Origin: Oxyruncus cristatus
Taxonomy: Eukaryota > Chordata > Aves > Passeriformes > Cotingidae
Reading direction: 5' to 3'
Length of the DNA stretch: 64,000 nt
Assembly (NCBI GenBank): GCA_013399855.1
Contig: VXAY01004359.1
Location: forward strand, 287,798 to 351,797
How positions within the stretch are numbered: the stretch's first letter is position 1; every line of letters begins with the position of its first letter. The notes beneath the pieces are model-generated. The model was not told the DNA's origin and ran no database searches. It saw only the letters and a list, made by a program, of their open reading frames with translations. Below, piece by piece: positions 37,101-49,480 of this stretch. The translations under genes and the position numbers were made by a program.

Positions 37101-38720
37101 TGTGGATGCTGCATACCATTTCCCTTCCTTCACAAGGGCTTCCTTTACTGAAACCAGATTTACCTAATAATGAAAACTGTGCAAGGTGCACAATAATCAA
37201 TAATCATTGCAAGATAGATTTGCAAACCCCTTCAAACTCATCAGAACTCAGACAACTAAAGAATCACAAATTATAAAAAGAGAATATTAAAAAATAAACA
37301 ATTTACAGAGTGGGTAGGCACACTACAAAGGCAACAGCAAAAGCAAAAAAATTAAACCAGATTTGTGTGACAAGATGAGCTGTTCACATTGTGAAGGAAT
37401 GGGCTTTTTCTCTTATACATGTAGTCTGCAACATTTTACACTATAATAGTTACAGATGGTAATTCCACCACATTTTACTCTACAATTACACTTGAACAAA
37501 TCCTACTTCAAATTAATGTGCATTGGCACTTACTGAGTTTGAACATTCAAAATGCTCTCAGCAGCCACAGGCTTCCAAAGAAAATGTGTCTGACTCTTCT
37601 GAAAAGCAGGTCACCTCTTCAAATACCTAATCATGGCTATATCTGTCTGTTTTTTTAATATCCATCTCAAAAACATGTATTTGTCAATTACAGAGTATTT
37701 TTGGATGAAAGACAATATTGTTTGAAACCAAGTTCCATAGTTGGGATAATGCGGAATATGTAAAACATCACAGCATTAAGATCATCACTGACATAAAGAG
37801 TCAAAGAATTCTTGTGTTTACTCCATTTACAGAGAGAGCAGGTGATTCTTTTCTGATGCAAAAGAAAGGAGAAATTGCAATTCTGTATATTAAAAGCACG
37901 TAATGCTATATATAATAATATAAAGGTTTTGTCAAGTAAATATTAGGCCTTAACTGCAGAAGCAGCTTGTGCAATTCCTCAATATTGTAATTGCCAGCTT
38001 TATTTTCTTATACGTGAGCAAAAGGCTGCATCTTTGGGAAATTTACAATTTGCACTATTTATTGAGACAGTTCCAATTCCTTTTTTATTTGTTTTCCAAA
38101 ACTACCTATTTTTTACCTCTGCTGACCAGCGCAAAATCAGGCCCACTAATGTTTACAAAATACCACATTATTGTTAGATATCGAATCCAAATGCAAGCAC
38201 TGCAGCTTCTAACAGATAGGAGCTTGATGGAATCTGTCTGGAGATTGCAGGTGTCCAGATTGTCTCGGCACCTACTCTGGTAATAGCCCCTGACACAGAA
38301 GACAGCAAGAGCTCAGCATTTTGTAAAACTTTCTGAAGCTTTGACATTTTAACAAGAACATAAAAATACCTCTCTTGCCTTTAATTTTCAGGTCTATTAT
38401 GAGCTTAATAATTATAAACTCTGAGGAAATCCAGACAGTTGCCTATTAACATTTAAGGTAGTGATGTGCTGCACAGATTGAACAAGAAAAGAGGGATAGA
38501 ATTGATGCAATATTTTTTTCAATGGTGACTTGATCTAATGTTTTATCTAGTGTATAAATAGGACACTAAATGATCAAGAAGGCTAAAGTGATTCCGGCAA
38601 ACACAAAGAAGTGATCCTTTTTAGTACTTCAGCAATGTGATAAGCTAGTTAACACCTCTCATTCTTACATAAAAATTTTTGTTAGTAAGTTTCAAAATGC
38701 TTCATTAAGGATGTAAATGT
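34110..38720. other. Unique AT-rich non-coding DNA
   Basis: No gene is recognisable. A tandem duplicate of TTCACAAAATGAATAGAA lies at 36972-36989 and 36992-37009. Short A-runs occur near 34228, 35780 and 36255. The 104-codon plus frame near 37969-38283 has no domain. Confidence 0.5.
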
Positions 38721-38724
38721 TAAT

Positions 38725-38845
38725 GCTCCTGTGATGCAGAGACACACATAAAAATCAGTGGGTTAGTGGCAAGTCTGGGAGTACAATCAAGATACCCTGA
38801 ACTGCAGATCAGCACTCTGTCCATAGGTAATGCTGCCTCCAAAAT
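38725..38845 (-). repeat. MIR-type SINE fragment (antisense on + strand)
   Basis: GAGACACACATAAAAATCAGTGGGTTAGTGGCAAGTCTGGGAGTACAATCAAGATACCCTGAACTGCAGATCAGCACTCTGTCCATAGGTAATGCTGCCTCC follows the antisense MIR head, with 'AGTGGCAGAGCTGGGA..GAACCCAGGT..CCTGACT..CAGTGCTCT..CCACTA..ACACTGCCTCC'. It lies at the start of a 135-codon plus-strand frame (38766-39173). This argues that the frame is not a gene. Confidence 0.72.
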
Positions 38846-41035
38846 ACACTGGCAGTCCCAGGCAGCACAGCCAAGTCCAATACAGATGGATATACTTCTG
38901 CACCTCCCCAGCCCTGTGCAGAACAGACCTTCTGAGTCTGTCAGGACTCTGGGTGACTTCCACCAGATAGAGGGGGTAGAGGCAGTGCCTGGCCCCTCAG
39001 CACAGGGTGAGCCAAGCCAGGTCCTCCCTTTGCTAGCTCTGGCTGGGATACGAGTGGTGACCGGAGCTCAATCACTGTTAACGGGAAGAATTCCTACAGA
39101 GTTTTTTCCACTAAGCTCTATTACTGCAGCATGGCAGGAGGAAGGACTGATGAATTTCTATCTCATTGCTTAGCTGAGAGAAATTGCTCTTCTGACTATG
39201 GTAAAAAAATAAATTTTCTTCTTACTTAAAGATTCATAACCCTAAGAGGAAGTTGCTGTGCATGCGCTTTTTCACTTTTTGTAAACAGGACACAACGGGC
39301 TTCTGTGGGAAACAGAACTTGTGATTTGGTCAAAGTCAGTAAGGTATGTACTATAACTTTTTTCTTTGAAAGATACTTTATTCTATTAGATGGAAATAGT
39401 ACCAGGGCAATTCACCCCCTCCTGGCTTTCCTATCTATGTGTGAGCATCTTTGAGAAGTGGGATTAGAGAGAAACCTGCAGGCATATTAATAAATAAACT
39501 TCACATGCTGTTTGATATTAAGTAAACATACCACTAAATATTTCTCTAGGGAGTTGTGATCTCATAACCCATGGACTTCTAATTTGGTTACCTGTGACAT
39601 GTGGTTCTTACCCCCAGGGTTCCACATTGAATTAATTCTAAAACGCCTTTTAAAGTTTAACATACTAAGATAAAGTAATCAAACACATGTTCTTGAAAAA
39701 ACTTGGTTCACTTTTCATCATAGGTAACATGAAGTGCTACTATTAAAAAAAAGATAATAATACCGAAAAAAAAGGTAACTGAAGATCCTCAGTCAGGGAG
39801 ACACTCACGCTCCTGGTATAAGATAAGAGGATGGAACCCATCCTGGAAAAAGAACTTGCCTCTGTGTTAGGGAAATTTCCCCTCCCAGCAACACTTCTAA
39901 CTCTGTTGTTACAACAAAAAGAGTCCTATTTTAGGAAAACGTGTGTTTGTCCATGAATTCACACGTAGAAATATTCTTAGTGCTTTCTCTAAATGTTCAT
40001 CCATTTATTCCACACTGTAGAGGATGAAAATTCACCACTGAAAAATGGTTACTGAAATACGGTTGTAGCGGTTTTGGGGTTGAGAGTTTTTCCCTTAAGT
40101 AAATCTTGATTTTGCAAAGAGTTGTGTCTGCTTGACATTGATCAGGCAGACTGGACTGGATTTTGCACAGACTACAACTTCCCATAGTGGGTAATGATGT
40201 GGAACTTCCACGATTTCAGATTTCTCTTTCACATGACAAGAGGCTGTGTGGAATCCTAGGAAAGGCAATTCATCTAAACTACCAAGGGGAATGGAACATG
40301 AGACATCATTCTCACAAATTACCACTGAAACCTGACAGTGTTGGCAACTCCAAATTTTCTGAGTTTGGTTAGATTTTCCACCTAAATATTGCTTCTGAAA
40401 AGTAGACAGGTACTAATAATTTTCCCTATTCTGATCAACTTTGCTTCAGAGTTTCCAAAATAATTTTCTCAGCTTCAAGTCTCCAGAAGTGGTTTTCTCT
40501 GACAGCACAAAATGATTGTAAATACTCTTTACAACCAATGCAATGCAAATATGGGAAAAAAATAAAACATACCTTTGCCTCATTTTCAATTTATGATAAT
40601 GACTGGGGAATTAACTGCAAAATGCTTAAAGTTTTTAACTCAGAGCAAACTGGTACAGTGAGCCCATCACCTTCACATAACAAAAAGCAGGAACATGGAT
40701 ATCTACACCTGAAAAGAAAAATAACAAAACAACAGGAATATCAAAACTATAGATTTAGTAGTAACAATTTTAGCAATATTTTTCAACCAGGAGCAGGGCT
40801 CAAGAATAGCAAATATTCTCAGGAAAAGGACCTTGATAACTACAGAGCTACAGACCTCCTATAAATAAGACAAAAATCAGCATGTGAAAAACAATTTGGA
40901 AAAAAAAGAAAAAAGTTATAAACTGGGATATTTGATGAGAGATTACCTTTTTTACCACCTCAAAATGGATTTTTAAATTTACCTGAAGCTAAATCGGAGC
41001 TAAAAGTCACCACACCAAAAAAGTATTGTTTCATT
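38846..41035. other. Unique non-coding DNA, no gene seen
   Basis: The rest of the 135-codon frame (to 39173) encodes a Ser/Pro/Gln/Leu-rich sequence without recognisable domain. It has no splice context and no sign of codon constraint, and part of it is made of a MIR fragment. Other frames here reach 108 codons without domains. No other repeat is identified. Confidence 0.5.
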
Positions 41036-41037
41036 TG

Positions 41038-41143
41038 CAAAAAACCCCAAAACAAAACCAAAAAAAAAAAAAAAACCCACAAACAAACAAACAAACAAAC
41101 AAACAACAAAAAACCAAAACAAAACAAAAAAACCCCAAACCCA
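41038..41143. repeat. A/C-rich (CAAA)n low-complexity tract
   Basis: About 105 bases of A and C with an A-run of about 16 and a pure (CAAA) run near 41080-41105. It is bounded by AACCCCAAA-type sequence on both sides. The T/G-rich opposite strand yields a spurious Phe/Cys/Val-rich frame. Confidence 0.85.
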
Positions 41144-41440
41144 GAGGTTTTTCACTCAAAGTATTTGATTTTTCTGTACTGCATAATGTAAGAAAATGAG
41201 AATTTTTCATTCTATTTTGTTTACTTTTGTTCCTTTTTTTTTTATGTAGGAAGCTGGTCAATGTTCAACAACCAGTGATTGCTTTGATTTGTTACTTATT
41301 TCCTTATGACAGGAAAACCATTAAAACAAGGTTTTGGACCACCTTTTGGGATGAGAACACTGTAATACAACCTGTATATGGTATTTGGTTTTCTGCAGAA
41401 CTTAGAGGATGCTCAGTGATACAAACTGTACGTGCGGCAT

Positions 41441-41500
41441 CTTTTTTTTTTTTTTTTTNNNNNNNNNNNNNNNNNNNNNNNNNNNNNNNNNNNNNNNNNN
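41441..41500. other. Poly-T run running into an assembly gap (42 N)
   Basis: A run of about 17 T ends in 42 undetermined bases (41459-41500); TTTACTTTGG resumes at 41501. The true number of bases missing is unknown and may not be 42. The translated frame that crosses this position contains unknown residues and is meaningless. Confidence 0.95.
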
Positions 41501-41507
41501 TTTACTT

Positions 41508-41670
41508 TGGTGAGGCAAAGTAACTATTATCACAGTTTTTCACATTGAAAGTGGCGAAAATAGACTTTAATTGAGATGGCTAACATCACACAGGACAGTC
41601 CAGGAATAGAAGCCAGATGGCTCGATTAGCCCAGTGAATTAACCAAAAGGCTCTCCTGCTCCTTGAGAGA
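41508..41670 (-). repeat. MIR-type SINE fragment (antisense on + strand)
   Basis: Order of motifs: GGTGAGGCAAAGTAACTATTATCACAG (decayed 'GGTAAGTATTATCCCC'), a degraded middle, then GGCTAACATCACACAGGACAGTCCAGGAATAGAAGCCAGATGGCTC (from 'GCCCAAGGTCACACAGCTAGTAAGTGGCAGAGC..GGATTAGAACCCAGG'), then CCAGTGAATTAACCAAAAGGCTCTCCTGCTCC. The left edge abuts the N gap and could extend into it. Confidence 0.7.
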
Positions 41671-43685
41671 ACACACAGCTATCTCAAGATAATAAACCTT
41701 TTAATATCACATGGATTAAAATTTGGCTGTTTGTGAAGATATGTTTTTCTCAAATTTCAGGATTTAGAAAGTAAAAGACCCCAAAGACTTGACACATGTT
41801 GCATTCAGTTCTCTAACTTTATTTTTTTCTAAAGAAAAAACTACTGCACAAATGCAACTGAACTTGTTTGTAGAAAAGAAAACCTGCTGAGAGTTCTAAT
41901 CCCTGTTTAGCTTTGCTTCTGAATTTCCTGTTTCTCAAGATGGACAGTCTTCCCAAGATGAGAGAATCATGTCATATATCTCAATAGTTTATTATTTTCT
42001 ACCTCAGCCTCATAAGAAAAGTTTAAAAAATTTCCTTGGAAAAAAACAGATGAGATATAGATGAATACATGACAGAATCAATTTTTCTTTTAGCTAAAGG
42101 GCATAATATACAGCAGTGTGTCTCCTGCTGCTGAAGGGAAATTATTGGAACATCATTCTACTGCCCTATGAATGAGGACCATCAAAGAGCTTAAAGAAAG
42201 GGATAGTTACCAGGGAGAGAGGGAGAGGACAGGAAAAAAGTTCAATTGTTTGACTTAACCATATACTTCCTACATAAGAAATCTGGCTTCTAAAAAAACA
42301 TGCATAATCCATGCAGACTCATAAATCCTTGACTCCTGCAGGAAAACAGAGTTGTGCTTATGGAGAATTTGGCTGCAAAACATGTTCTCTTTTTCCTGGT
42401 AAAGTTACTATCCTTTGGCTTTGACAAAGGCGCAGAGGAGTTTATCCCTTCTCATTGAGGTGCACCCCAAATGTTACAGGGCCCTGCAAAGGCAGCCTGA
42501 GAGCTGGGCATTGAAGAGCTGCTTCTTTTCCATGACACACCTCACTTTGTCTATTAAAACACCTGGGCAACACTCCAGAAAAAAAAAAAAGTGCAAGAGT
42601 AACTAAAATGTGGCCAAATAATCATTTTCACTGATGCCACTTGAGAGCACACTCCTATTTCACCTTGCCTCCATATTAGCCCTGTGATGCTGACAAGAGG
42701 AAAAAAGCACTAAAGACTTTGTTTTGAACACTGTAGCAGCTGCGTGTCTCTGCACACACCAGAAAGCAAATATTTTGAGCTGTTACTTTTTCACAGTCAC
42801 TTTCCAGAGGATGAGCGGGCTCCAAGGCTCTGAGGAAGACACCGGGACAAAGAGGCAGAAGAGTAAAAGCAGAACTTCCAATTTTCTTGGCAGCATAAAA
42901 AAATACTTTGATGATTCATTACATTGCTACAGCTCCAAATGGCATTGTCTAGTGATCATTGTAGAAGCCTGTGAGTTTCCCATGTTGGGCGCTTTTCCCC
43001 TCAGGGAAGGAACACGTGACATTTTGTGTGATTAATGCAAAGTATGCTATATTTGCTTCAGTACTTTTACAACTATTCATATAAAGACTTAAAAACCTCC
43101 CCTGGTTGAAGATGACTGAAGGATATTTGTATATTAAAAAGTATCTAGACAATACAACATAAGAAGTATGTAGATACTAAAGCCTCTAAAATAAAGGGTC
43201 TTCTCCAGCTGTCTGAAAATTAAACTGCATGTATCAGAGCACAGCAATAATTGACAGCAGAGACTGGGGAGCAGCACAGCCGTTTTTTAGGGACAGAAAA
43301 TTGGGCAAGTACTGGTAGTTGCTCATTCTGTTTAGCAGAAGACACCTCTAAGATTTAGAGGTCTCAACCAGGTGCAAGCTGTGGCTGAAGTAATGGTTGA
43401 CAATCAGATCGTGAGCTCTTTGTCATAGCTGTTATTTAAATATGCATCATCAGCCCTAACCACCACTACAGTACAGGTTAGGGACACAAGTCCGCCTTTT
43501 CTGTAAAGAATATAAAGGAGTGGGGAAAAAAAAAAAATCAAGTGTTTGGTTCGTTTTCCATAAAAGAGAATGAAGAAATAGATTATCTTAGCTATTTTCT
43601 TTTTTTCAATTAGTTTGAGAACAGCTTCCCTCCCACTGAGGAGGGCAAGTGGAGGGAGAGGTGCTAAATCTCGTCTTTCTGGTGT
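41671..43685. other. Unique non-coding DNA, no gene seen
   Basis: AT-rich sequence with short A-runs (near 42578-42590 and 43525-43538). The frames near 42415-43035 and 43404-43715 have no domains. No repeat family is recognised. Confidence 0.5.
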
Positions 43686-43689
43686 CCAC

Positions 43690-43968
43690 TGATCATACAC
43701 ATTGGAGTGTTTCAAAGCTGGGTCAGGGAAGATTTAGACTCAACATTAGGAAATATTTCTTTACTGATGGGGTGGTCAATATTGGAACAGGGTTCATAGA
43801 GAGGTGGTCAATGCCCCAAGCCTTTCAGTGTTGAGGAGGTGTTTGGATAACGACCTTAATAATTTGCTTTCACTTTTGATCAGCCTGGAAGTGATCATCA
43901 GATGGATTAAGTGATCATTGTAAGTCCATTCCAAATTGAAATATTCTATTCTATTCCAATAAGTGCTC
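43690..43968 (+). mobile_element. CR1-type LINE 3'-end fragment
   Basis: The plus strand reads GATTTAGACTCAACATTAGGAAATATTTCTTTACTGATGGGGTGGTCAATATTGGAACAGGGTTCATAGAGAGGTGG near 43731-43806. This follows the canonical avian CR1 3' region, where it reads 'GGACATTAGGAAGAAATTCTTTACTGTGAGGGTGGTGAGGCACTGGAACAGG..CCAGGGAGGTGG'. It then runs through ATGCCCCAAGCCTTTCAGTGTTGAGGAGGTGTTTGGA and ends in TATTCTATTCTATTCC near 43945-43960, a decayed ATTCTATG-type CR1 terminal repeat. 5'-truncated, as is usual for CR1. Confidence 0.87.
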
Positions 43969-44308
43969 TGATTCCTTTCCAAATAAATTTCTGATCAGGT
44001 TGAATAGTTACTCAAGTAGAGGAGCTTTAATTAGAAGGGGAAGAGGAAAAAAAAGTCAGGAAAAATGATTAAGTGGAAAATTACCAATCCTGCATTCTTC
44101 TTTTGTTAGGTTGTTCAGTTCTTTCCAGTACAAAGTGCAGGTAAAATCACTTTTCAATTGAATTTAGTAGACACATTCTGTGGACTTTTTTTGAAACCCA
44201 CCTTGATCGTCCATTATTTGAATTAAGCTAAAGAAGAAACTCAGACATGGACAGCCTATTTTAAAAGGAATTTGACCATAATAATACTGGTAGTAGACCC
44301 CCATTCAT

Positions 44309-44391
44309 GCAAAACAATAAATAAACAAAAGCTGGGAAAAAAACAAACACAAAACAAACAAAATCACCTCAAAACAAACCAAAAATCAACA
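44309..44391. repeat. A/C-rich low-complexity tract
   Basis: AAACAAACACAAAACAAACAAAAT-type sequence, less pure than the other tracts, with interruptions such as GCTGGG and TCACCTC. Confidence 0.7.
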
Positions 44392-45487
44392 GTATACTAA
44401 TGAATTTCAAAGCCAAACTAAACTTTGTTCTTTCTGGTCATCTATAACAAGCTGGTCTACTAATGGCCCCTTTTGAGCATTGCACTGCTTTCAGTTTTTC
44501 CAGAGACAATTCATATGAAATAAAATTTAATGAATCTCCAAAACTCTACTTTCTTATTACATTAGCAGGGCCTCTCATCTGATTGGGAATTTTGAGAGAA
44601 TCACAGAATTCATTAAAGGAATTTACTGTATAATGGTAGATGGCTAAGATAGATCCCTACTAATGAGATGAACATTAATTAAATAAATTGTTGAATAGAA
44701 GTGAGCTGTTTAGCTGAGTTAAAAAGCCTAGCAAACAAGTCTCAAATGCTACAAGTCTGAATTCTGTTCACTGAGAAGCAGAACAATTTATTTTTTTTTA
44801 TGAGAAGGCACATAGCCAGCAGGTCTGGCAGCGGTGACCAGCCTAAATCTGTAAAGCCAACCACACTCTTTCCCAAATGAAAGCACATTTTTTTGTTGTT
44901 GTTGAATTATATATTAGAGTCAGAGCTCAGCAGGTAATCATCTTCAGTATCAGCAAAGGTCCAGTTCAACTGCAAAGTGAGGTGGCCCTCAAAAGAAATC
45001 AAAACATAAGCTTTAGAATTAGGTCTCCCTCCTGGCATCTGCAGGTTGATTTAATGACCCAAACAACAAGTAACTGCAGCATTATGGAAAAAAAACATAA
45101 AGGAAAGGCTCATATTCAGCTTTCAAAACACACCTTAGCTTTATATTATCATTTTCCTCTTTCAATACCTTTTACCTACTACCTAGGTATCAACCATTTC
45201 TTTGGTGTTACACAAAATAAGAGAGACTGATTAAACCATTATTTGCTCAATATTTTAGGTTTCACAAGATGCCTTCAGAGGTCCCAAGGATGGTGTTAAC
45301 TTCCATCTGATTTAATTTTTTTTTTTTGTCCACTTTTGAGACAACAGCTTGGACAAAGTAAAACCTCAAGCTTTTTATTCCATAAGGCCCGTTTTACACT
45401 AAGCACTTGAAGGTGAAAAGAGCATACATCTGTTAGAATGAGATTATAGGACTCAGAGATTTTTCCATAGATGGGCACCAGAGTGAG

Positions 45488-45565
45488 GGGAAAAAAAAAA
45501 AAAAAACCACAACAAAAACCAAACCAAAACAAAACCAAACAAAAAACAACCAAACAAAAACCCCT
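45488..45565. repeat. Poly-A run followed by A/C-rich tract
   Basis: An A-run of about 17 leads into ACCACAACAAAAACCAAACC-type sequence. The spurious minus-strand frames here are Phe/Val/Leu/Trp-rich. There is no recognisable retroposon body upstream that would make this a poly-A tail. Confidence 0.8.
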
Positions 45566-47939
45566 CAACTATAAAAGTCACACACAATCCAGTGATAGGT
45601 GTATTTAAATGAGACAACAATGTGGCATTACTGAAAGAATAAAGGACATAAAGGAAGAACAGGACAGCCAAAACCTTAAGGTGACGCTAAACAGTAAAAA
45701 GCGTCAATTATAACAACAGAGAAGCGTCTTCTGTAGCAACTTGAAATTAAGTTGAAATCCAACAACCATGATTGTCAGTTGGCTGAGAAGTCACAGTTAG
45801 CCACTGCATTTTGACTGGATAAGAAGGGGATGATGAAGTTTTAAGAGGAGCTGAGAAGAATAACAAGGTGGTAAGCAAATGTTTTAAGCCTGGAAAATTG
45901 AAACAGAGGGGGAATTTTCAAGGGGCTCAGCAGTGGGGTACTGCAAGGAGTAAAAGAGCAAGCAGTCATTGCTCTCTGCATCACTTTGCACAGAGACATG
46001 TGCTTTTCTCCACTGCAATGGAGAATGAAAAATAGGAAGAAGATTGGGAAGAAGAAAGAGAAATTTACCCTGCTCTTAGGAGGGTAACTGGCAACCAGGG
46101 TTATGGAAGCCTGAGAAACTAAAGATCTTCACTGCAGAAGGCAGAGCTCTGGGACAAGGTACATGTACATGGAGTCACATTCAACAAGGAATTCCTTGGT
46201 AGTAGGACCAAAATTAAGTTGAGAAATACAGAATGTTTTAGAACCTCAGTCAAGTCAAAGTATGTACATCAGCAATAAGATCTTGACTTTCAGTAAGCTT
46301 AATGGTATGACACCTGCTCTGACTTTTCTTCCTCAGCCAGTTTTATTCTTTAAAACCCTTCTACTCTAATGCAAAGGAGAAAAACAACAATGCTCAATTC
46401 TGAAACTGTTCATTATCACCAGCGCATAGGAAGTTTCTGAAAAACAATTAACACTGCTGCCATTTGGAAGACAGACAGATCTGCTTGTGGTGAAGTGTGT
46501 TTTCTATAGATCACACCAAAAGAGAAGAAAGATGTATAAGGCCAACCAGGCAGAGAGAGACTCCACCCAGAGGCCTGCTGACAGGGAGTGGAAGTGAAAG
46601 AAAAACAAACAATGTAGTGCAACCCTGGCTAATTGTTGGGTGTGAGGCAGCTGTTTTTGAAAGCTGAAGTTAACTTCCTTGTCTGTTTAATGGAAATGAC
46701 ATCATCAATCAAGTTTAGCTGAATCAGGATAATAGTGAAAATAAACAGATAAATAAGACAGCTTTCCATTAAAAGGTGAGTCAACTCAAATTTTTCTCTC
46801 TGATAGAACCCAGAATTTTCTCTGAATTGTGACTTTCAGAATGTTAAATAACATATAATTATACCTACCTAATATATATATTTCACAATCAAAAGAATAC
46901 AATATTGTCTTGATCCTAATAAAGGACTTCCCCCCAGTTTTTTCCCAAAGTATGTTTTGCACTTAATATATTCCTGCACGAAGCTTTAGTAGAATGGCTT
47001 TTTCTGACCATTATACACACATGTACATATAGCAGGTGACATCTCACAAAGTTATTATCATTCAATCATACTGAGCAATGAAGTCCATATATTACACAAA
47101 TGTGCCACCAAATTCATCACTGCTATGTTGCCTACATCTGGTGACATTGTTGGGGGCAACAGCAATTTTAAAGGACTTATCTGAGCAACTCCCTAATTAA
47201 AAGTCAACCTAAGATCCAAGTAAATCACAGGAAAAGTATTCCTCTCATGGGCATGTTGGTCTGAAATACTTACATGTAGAACTGTGAGAATTGGACATTT
47301 CTGTGATTTGAAAGAGCTCATTTGTAGTGTTCATCCTTCTAGCCCATCCATAACCCACTGCAGGAGTTCACATGTATTGTACTTCTCCCTTCATGTCATG
47401 TCGGTCTTGGTTCTCCTGTTTCCTTCTTGAAGCCTCTAGTTTTCAAGGGATTGAAGTTCTTATGGTTTATTCCTACCAGCATTTCAAGCCTGGAATTCCA
47501 GTTCTAAATTCTAGCACTAAATTGATCAAATATCAACAGCCCAAGTACTACAGAAGTGGCAGAAGACTGTGTACTAGACAACTGGCCCACATTTATTTGT
47601 TTACTTGCAGCTAACTTCTTCAGAGCCTTTGGCAAGCAGGCAGTTGTGCCCAGTAATTTCTGACTGATGTATTCACACACGAAAAAGATGTGTGAGTACA
47701 GCCTAACCTAAGCAGTTCCAAATTGTTGTACATCGTGAGTGAAATCTTGGCTGGGCAGTTGCTGTGAAGGTGTCTACGTTGCCAAATTCCTATCTGTGCA
47801 GTCAAGAGTAGCAGAATGCCAGTGGCTGTGCTCTCCTTCACAGGTGCCTACAGAAGAGGATTGAGACGCCAGGTTGTAAGAGGAACACTGCCTGTTCTGT
47901 GGATAAATAGAGGGCTCCAGAGTTGTCAATACAGCACTT

Positions 47940-48300
47940 TTGCTACCACTCGATTCACTGCAAAATAAATGAGGATATTTTCCTCTTGCCGCATGTATTA
48001 AATCCCATTAGCATTAATGAGAGTTACACGTGAGTTTGGCAGGGAGCACACACAAAGTGCAGAGCAGACAGTTTCCAAATTCTCAGCCCTCCCTTATATC
48101 TTTCAGCCATCTTTCCTCTGTGAAAGCCTTACCGTACCAAGTCCAAAATAAAAAAGGTAAATCAAATTACTGCACGTACAGTATGTTAGGATGATGGGTT
48201 GGGGTGGAGAGGGAGGAATCCAAGGGCCTGATTTGCAAATAATTACTGTGCTTGCATTTAGCGAACTGCTACCAGTTAAATTCCCAGACAGCACTAATAT
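47940..48300. promoter_or_regulatory. Putative conserved enhancer with palindromic octamer
   Basis: A repeat-free stretch with ATTAGCATTAATGAGAG near 48008-48024, AAATCAAATTACTGC near 48156-48170 and a perfect palindromic POU-type octamer ATTTGCAAAT at 48231-48240 that runs straight into AATTACTG. Reading frames are short. Motif density and lack of AT-slippage suggest a conserved regulatory element; this was not aligned. Confidence 0.42.
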
Positions 48301-48995
48301 AGTAGGAAAGCTTTGAGTTGGCTGAGCAACTTTTCACAGCACACTGGTAAAATAATAAATTGTGCTATGACTGATAACATTCAATAATTTCTCTGATATA
48401 TTGCTACATCCACTTTTTCTACAGTATAAAGCTCATATTTCTCTGTCATATTAGTAATTTCCATATTGCATTTCAGTCTCCCTCTTGGAGTTAGTAGGGA
48501 AAAGTACATCACAGTAGTAACAAAAGGAAACTGACTGTTCTTTAAAATAAAAAATAGAGACAGAAAAAGAAAGAAGGAAATGTCAGGATTTATTTTTTTC
48601 TTAAAACTTCCATAGTATACCAAATGATACAGAAGAAAAAAAAAAAAAAGACAGCAGCTTCTACAACATTGCTTCATTACAGACCCAGCAGAGTAAAAGT
48701 CGTGGATCCATTTTGCCTTTTTCTTCCTTGATGATATCACTAAAGCATTAATGGAATCCTTACGCTCCATTGGTAGGGTATGAATTTATCTACAGCACAT
48801 TCTTTATTGGTTTGAGTACAGATATGTTATTTTTGTGTATGGGAAGGTGGGGAAAAGGGGCTTCTCTGCAACTGTTAAAGAAAATGCATCCATTAGTAAT
48901 GTAAAATTTGGGAGGAAAAAAGCAAACTTGAGTACAAAACAAAACAGTATCGATATTCAGGTTAGGTTATTTTAATGAGTGAGAAATTAATTTCA
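48301..48995. other. Non-coding DNA with A-runs, no gene seen
   Basis: It contains poly-A runs near 48634-48648 and other A-rich pieces. The 129-codon minus frame (48381-48770) is Lys/Phe/Ser-rich, spans the A-runs and lacks a domain, so I do not treat it as a gene. Confidence 0.5.
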
Positions 48996-48999
48996 AACA

Positions 49000-49480
49000 A
49001 CTATTATGCAAAACTTTGTTCTCTTGGACTTCAGTTACCCTTGCAGGGTTAACCCTCTGTTACAGCTGGCAGTAAAAGACATACTATTATTGTTATGACT
49101 GTAAAAAGAAAAAGTAGTTTTATTTTAACCTTTGGAATTAGTTGTTACCATAGGATGCAGTTGACCTCATTTGATTACAAAACTACAAACATTTTACCGA
49201 TTATTATCCACTTAAAATTTTATTTATTGACATGAATAGAGGGCAACATAGCTGTTTCTATAACATTTTTAAGTATGATTTTTTGCATACAAAAATAAAC
49301 TTTTTTTTAAACAACACAAAGTCATTATGATCATGCACTGTGTTGTTAAAAAGTCTGTGTGACAGAAAACTTTTATAGATGCCATAATTACAGCATCTGA
49401 GTGGAATTTTCCACCCACAATTTTATTCTGAACTTGACAACCAGATTCCCAATTATAATTCCCTAAGTCCCTCCACTCAT
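49000..49480. promoter_or_regulatory. Putative conserved non-coding AT-rich element
   Basis: A long AT-rich but not simple-repeat stretch with motifs such as CTATTATTGTTATG (SOX-type), TTGACCTCATTTG (nuclear-receptor-like half-site), ACCGATTATTATCC, GTCATTATGATCATGC and GCCATAATTACAGC. No frames of note. Low confidence, based on texture only. Confidence 0.3.

Larger units (their letters stand above)
43969..47930. other. Unique AT-rich non-coding DNA with A/C tracts
   Basis: No gene is recognisable. The 117-codon plus frame near 44877-45230 has no domain. A segment near 46672-46712 (CTTCCTTGTCTGTTTAATGGAAATGACATCATC) faintly resembles the MIR sense core but is too short to call. Confidence 0.5.

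Noticed and set aside
38766..39173. 135-codon plus-strand open frame
   Set aside because: Its beginning is made of a MIR-like fragment and the rest has no recognisable domain.
45488..45565. Poly-A run considered as the tail of a processed pseudogene
   Set aside because: No coding-like body upstream on the plus strand and no target-site duplications seen; the tract merges into A/C-rich low complexity.
46672..46712. Possible MIR core fragment
   Set aside because: Match too short and degenerate to separate from chance.
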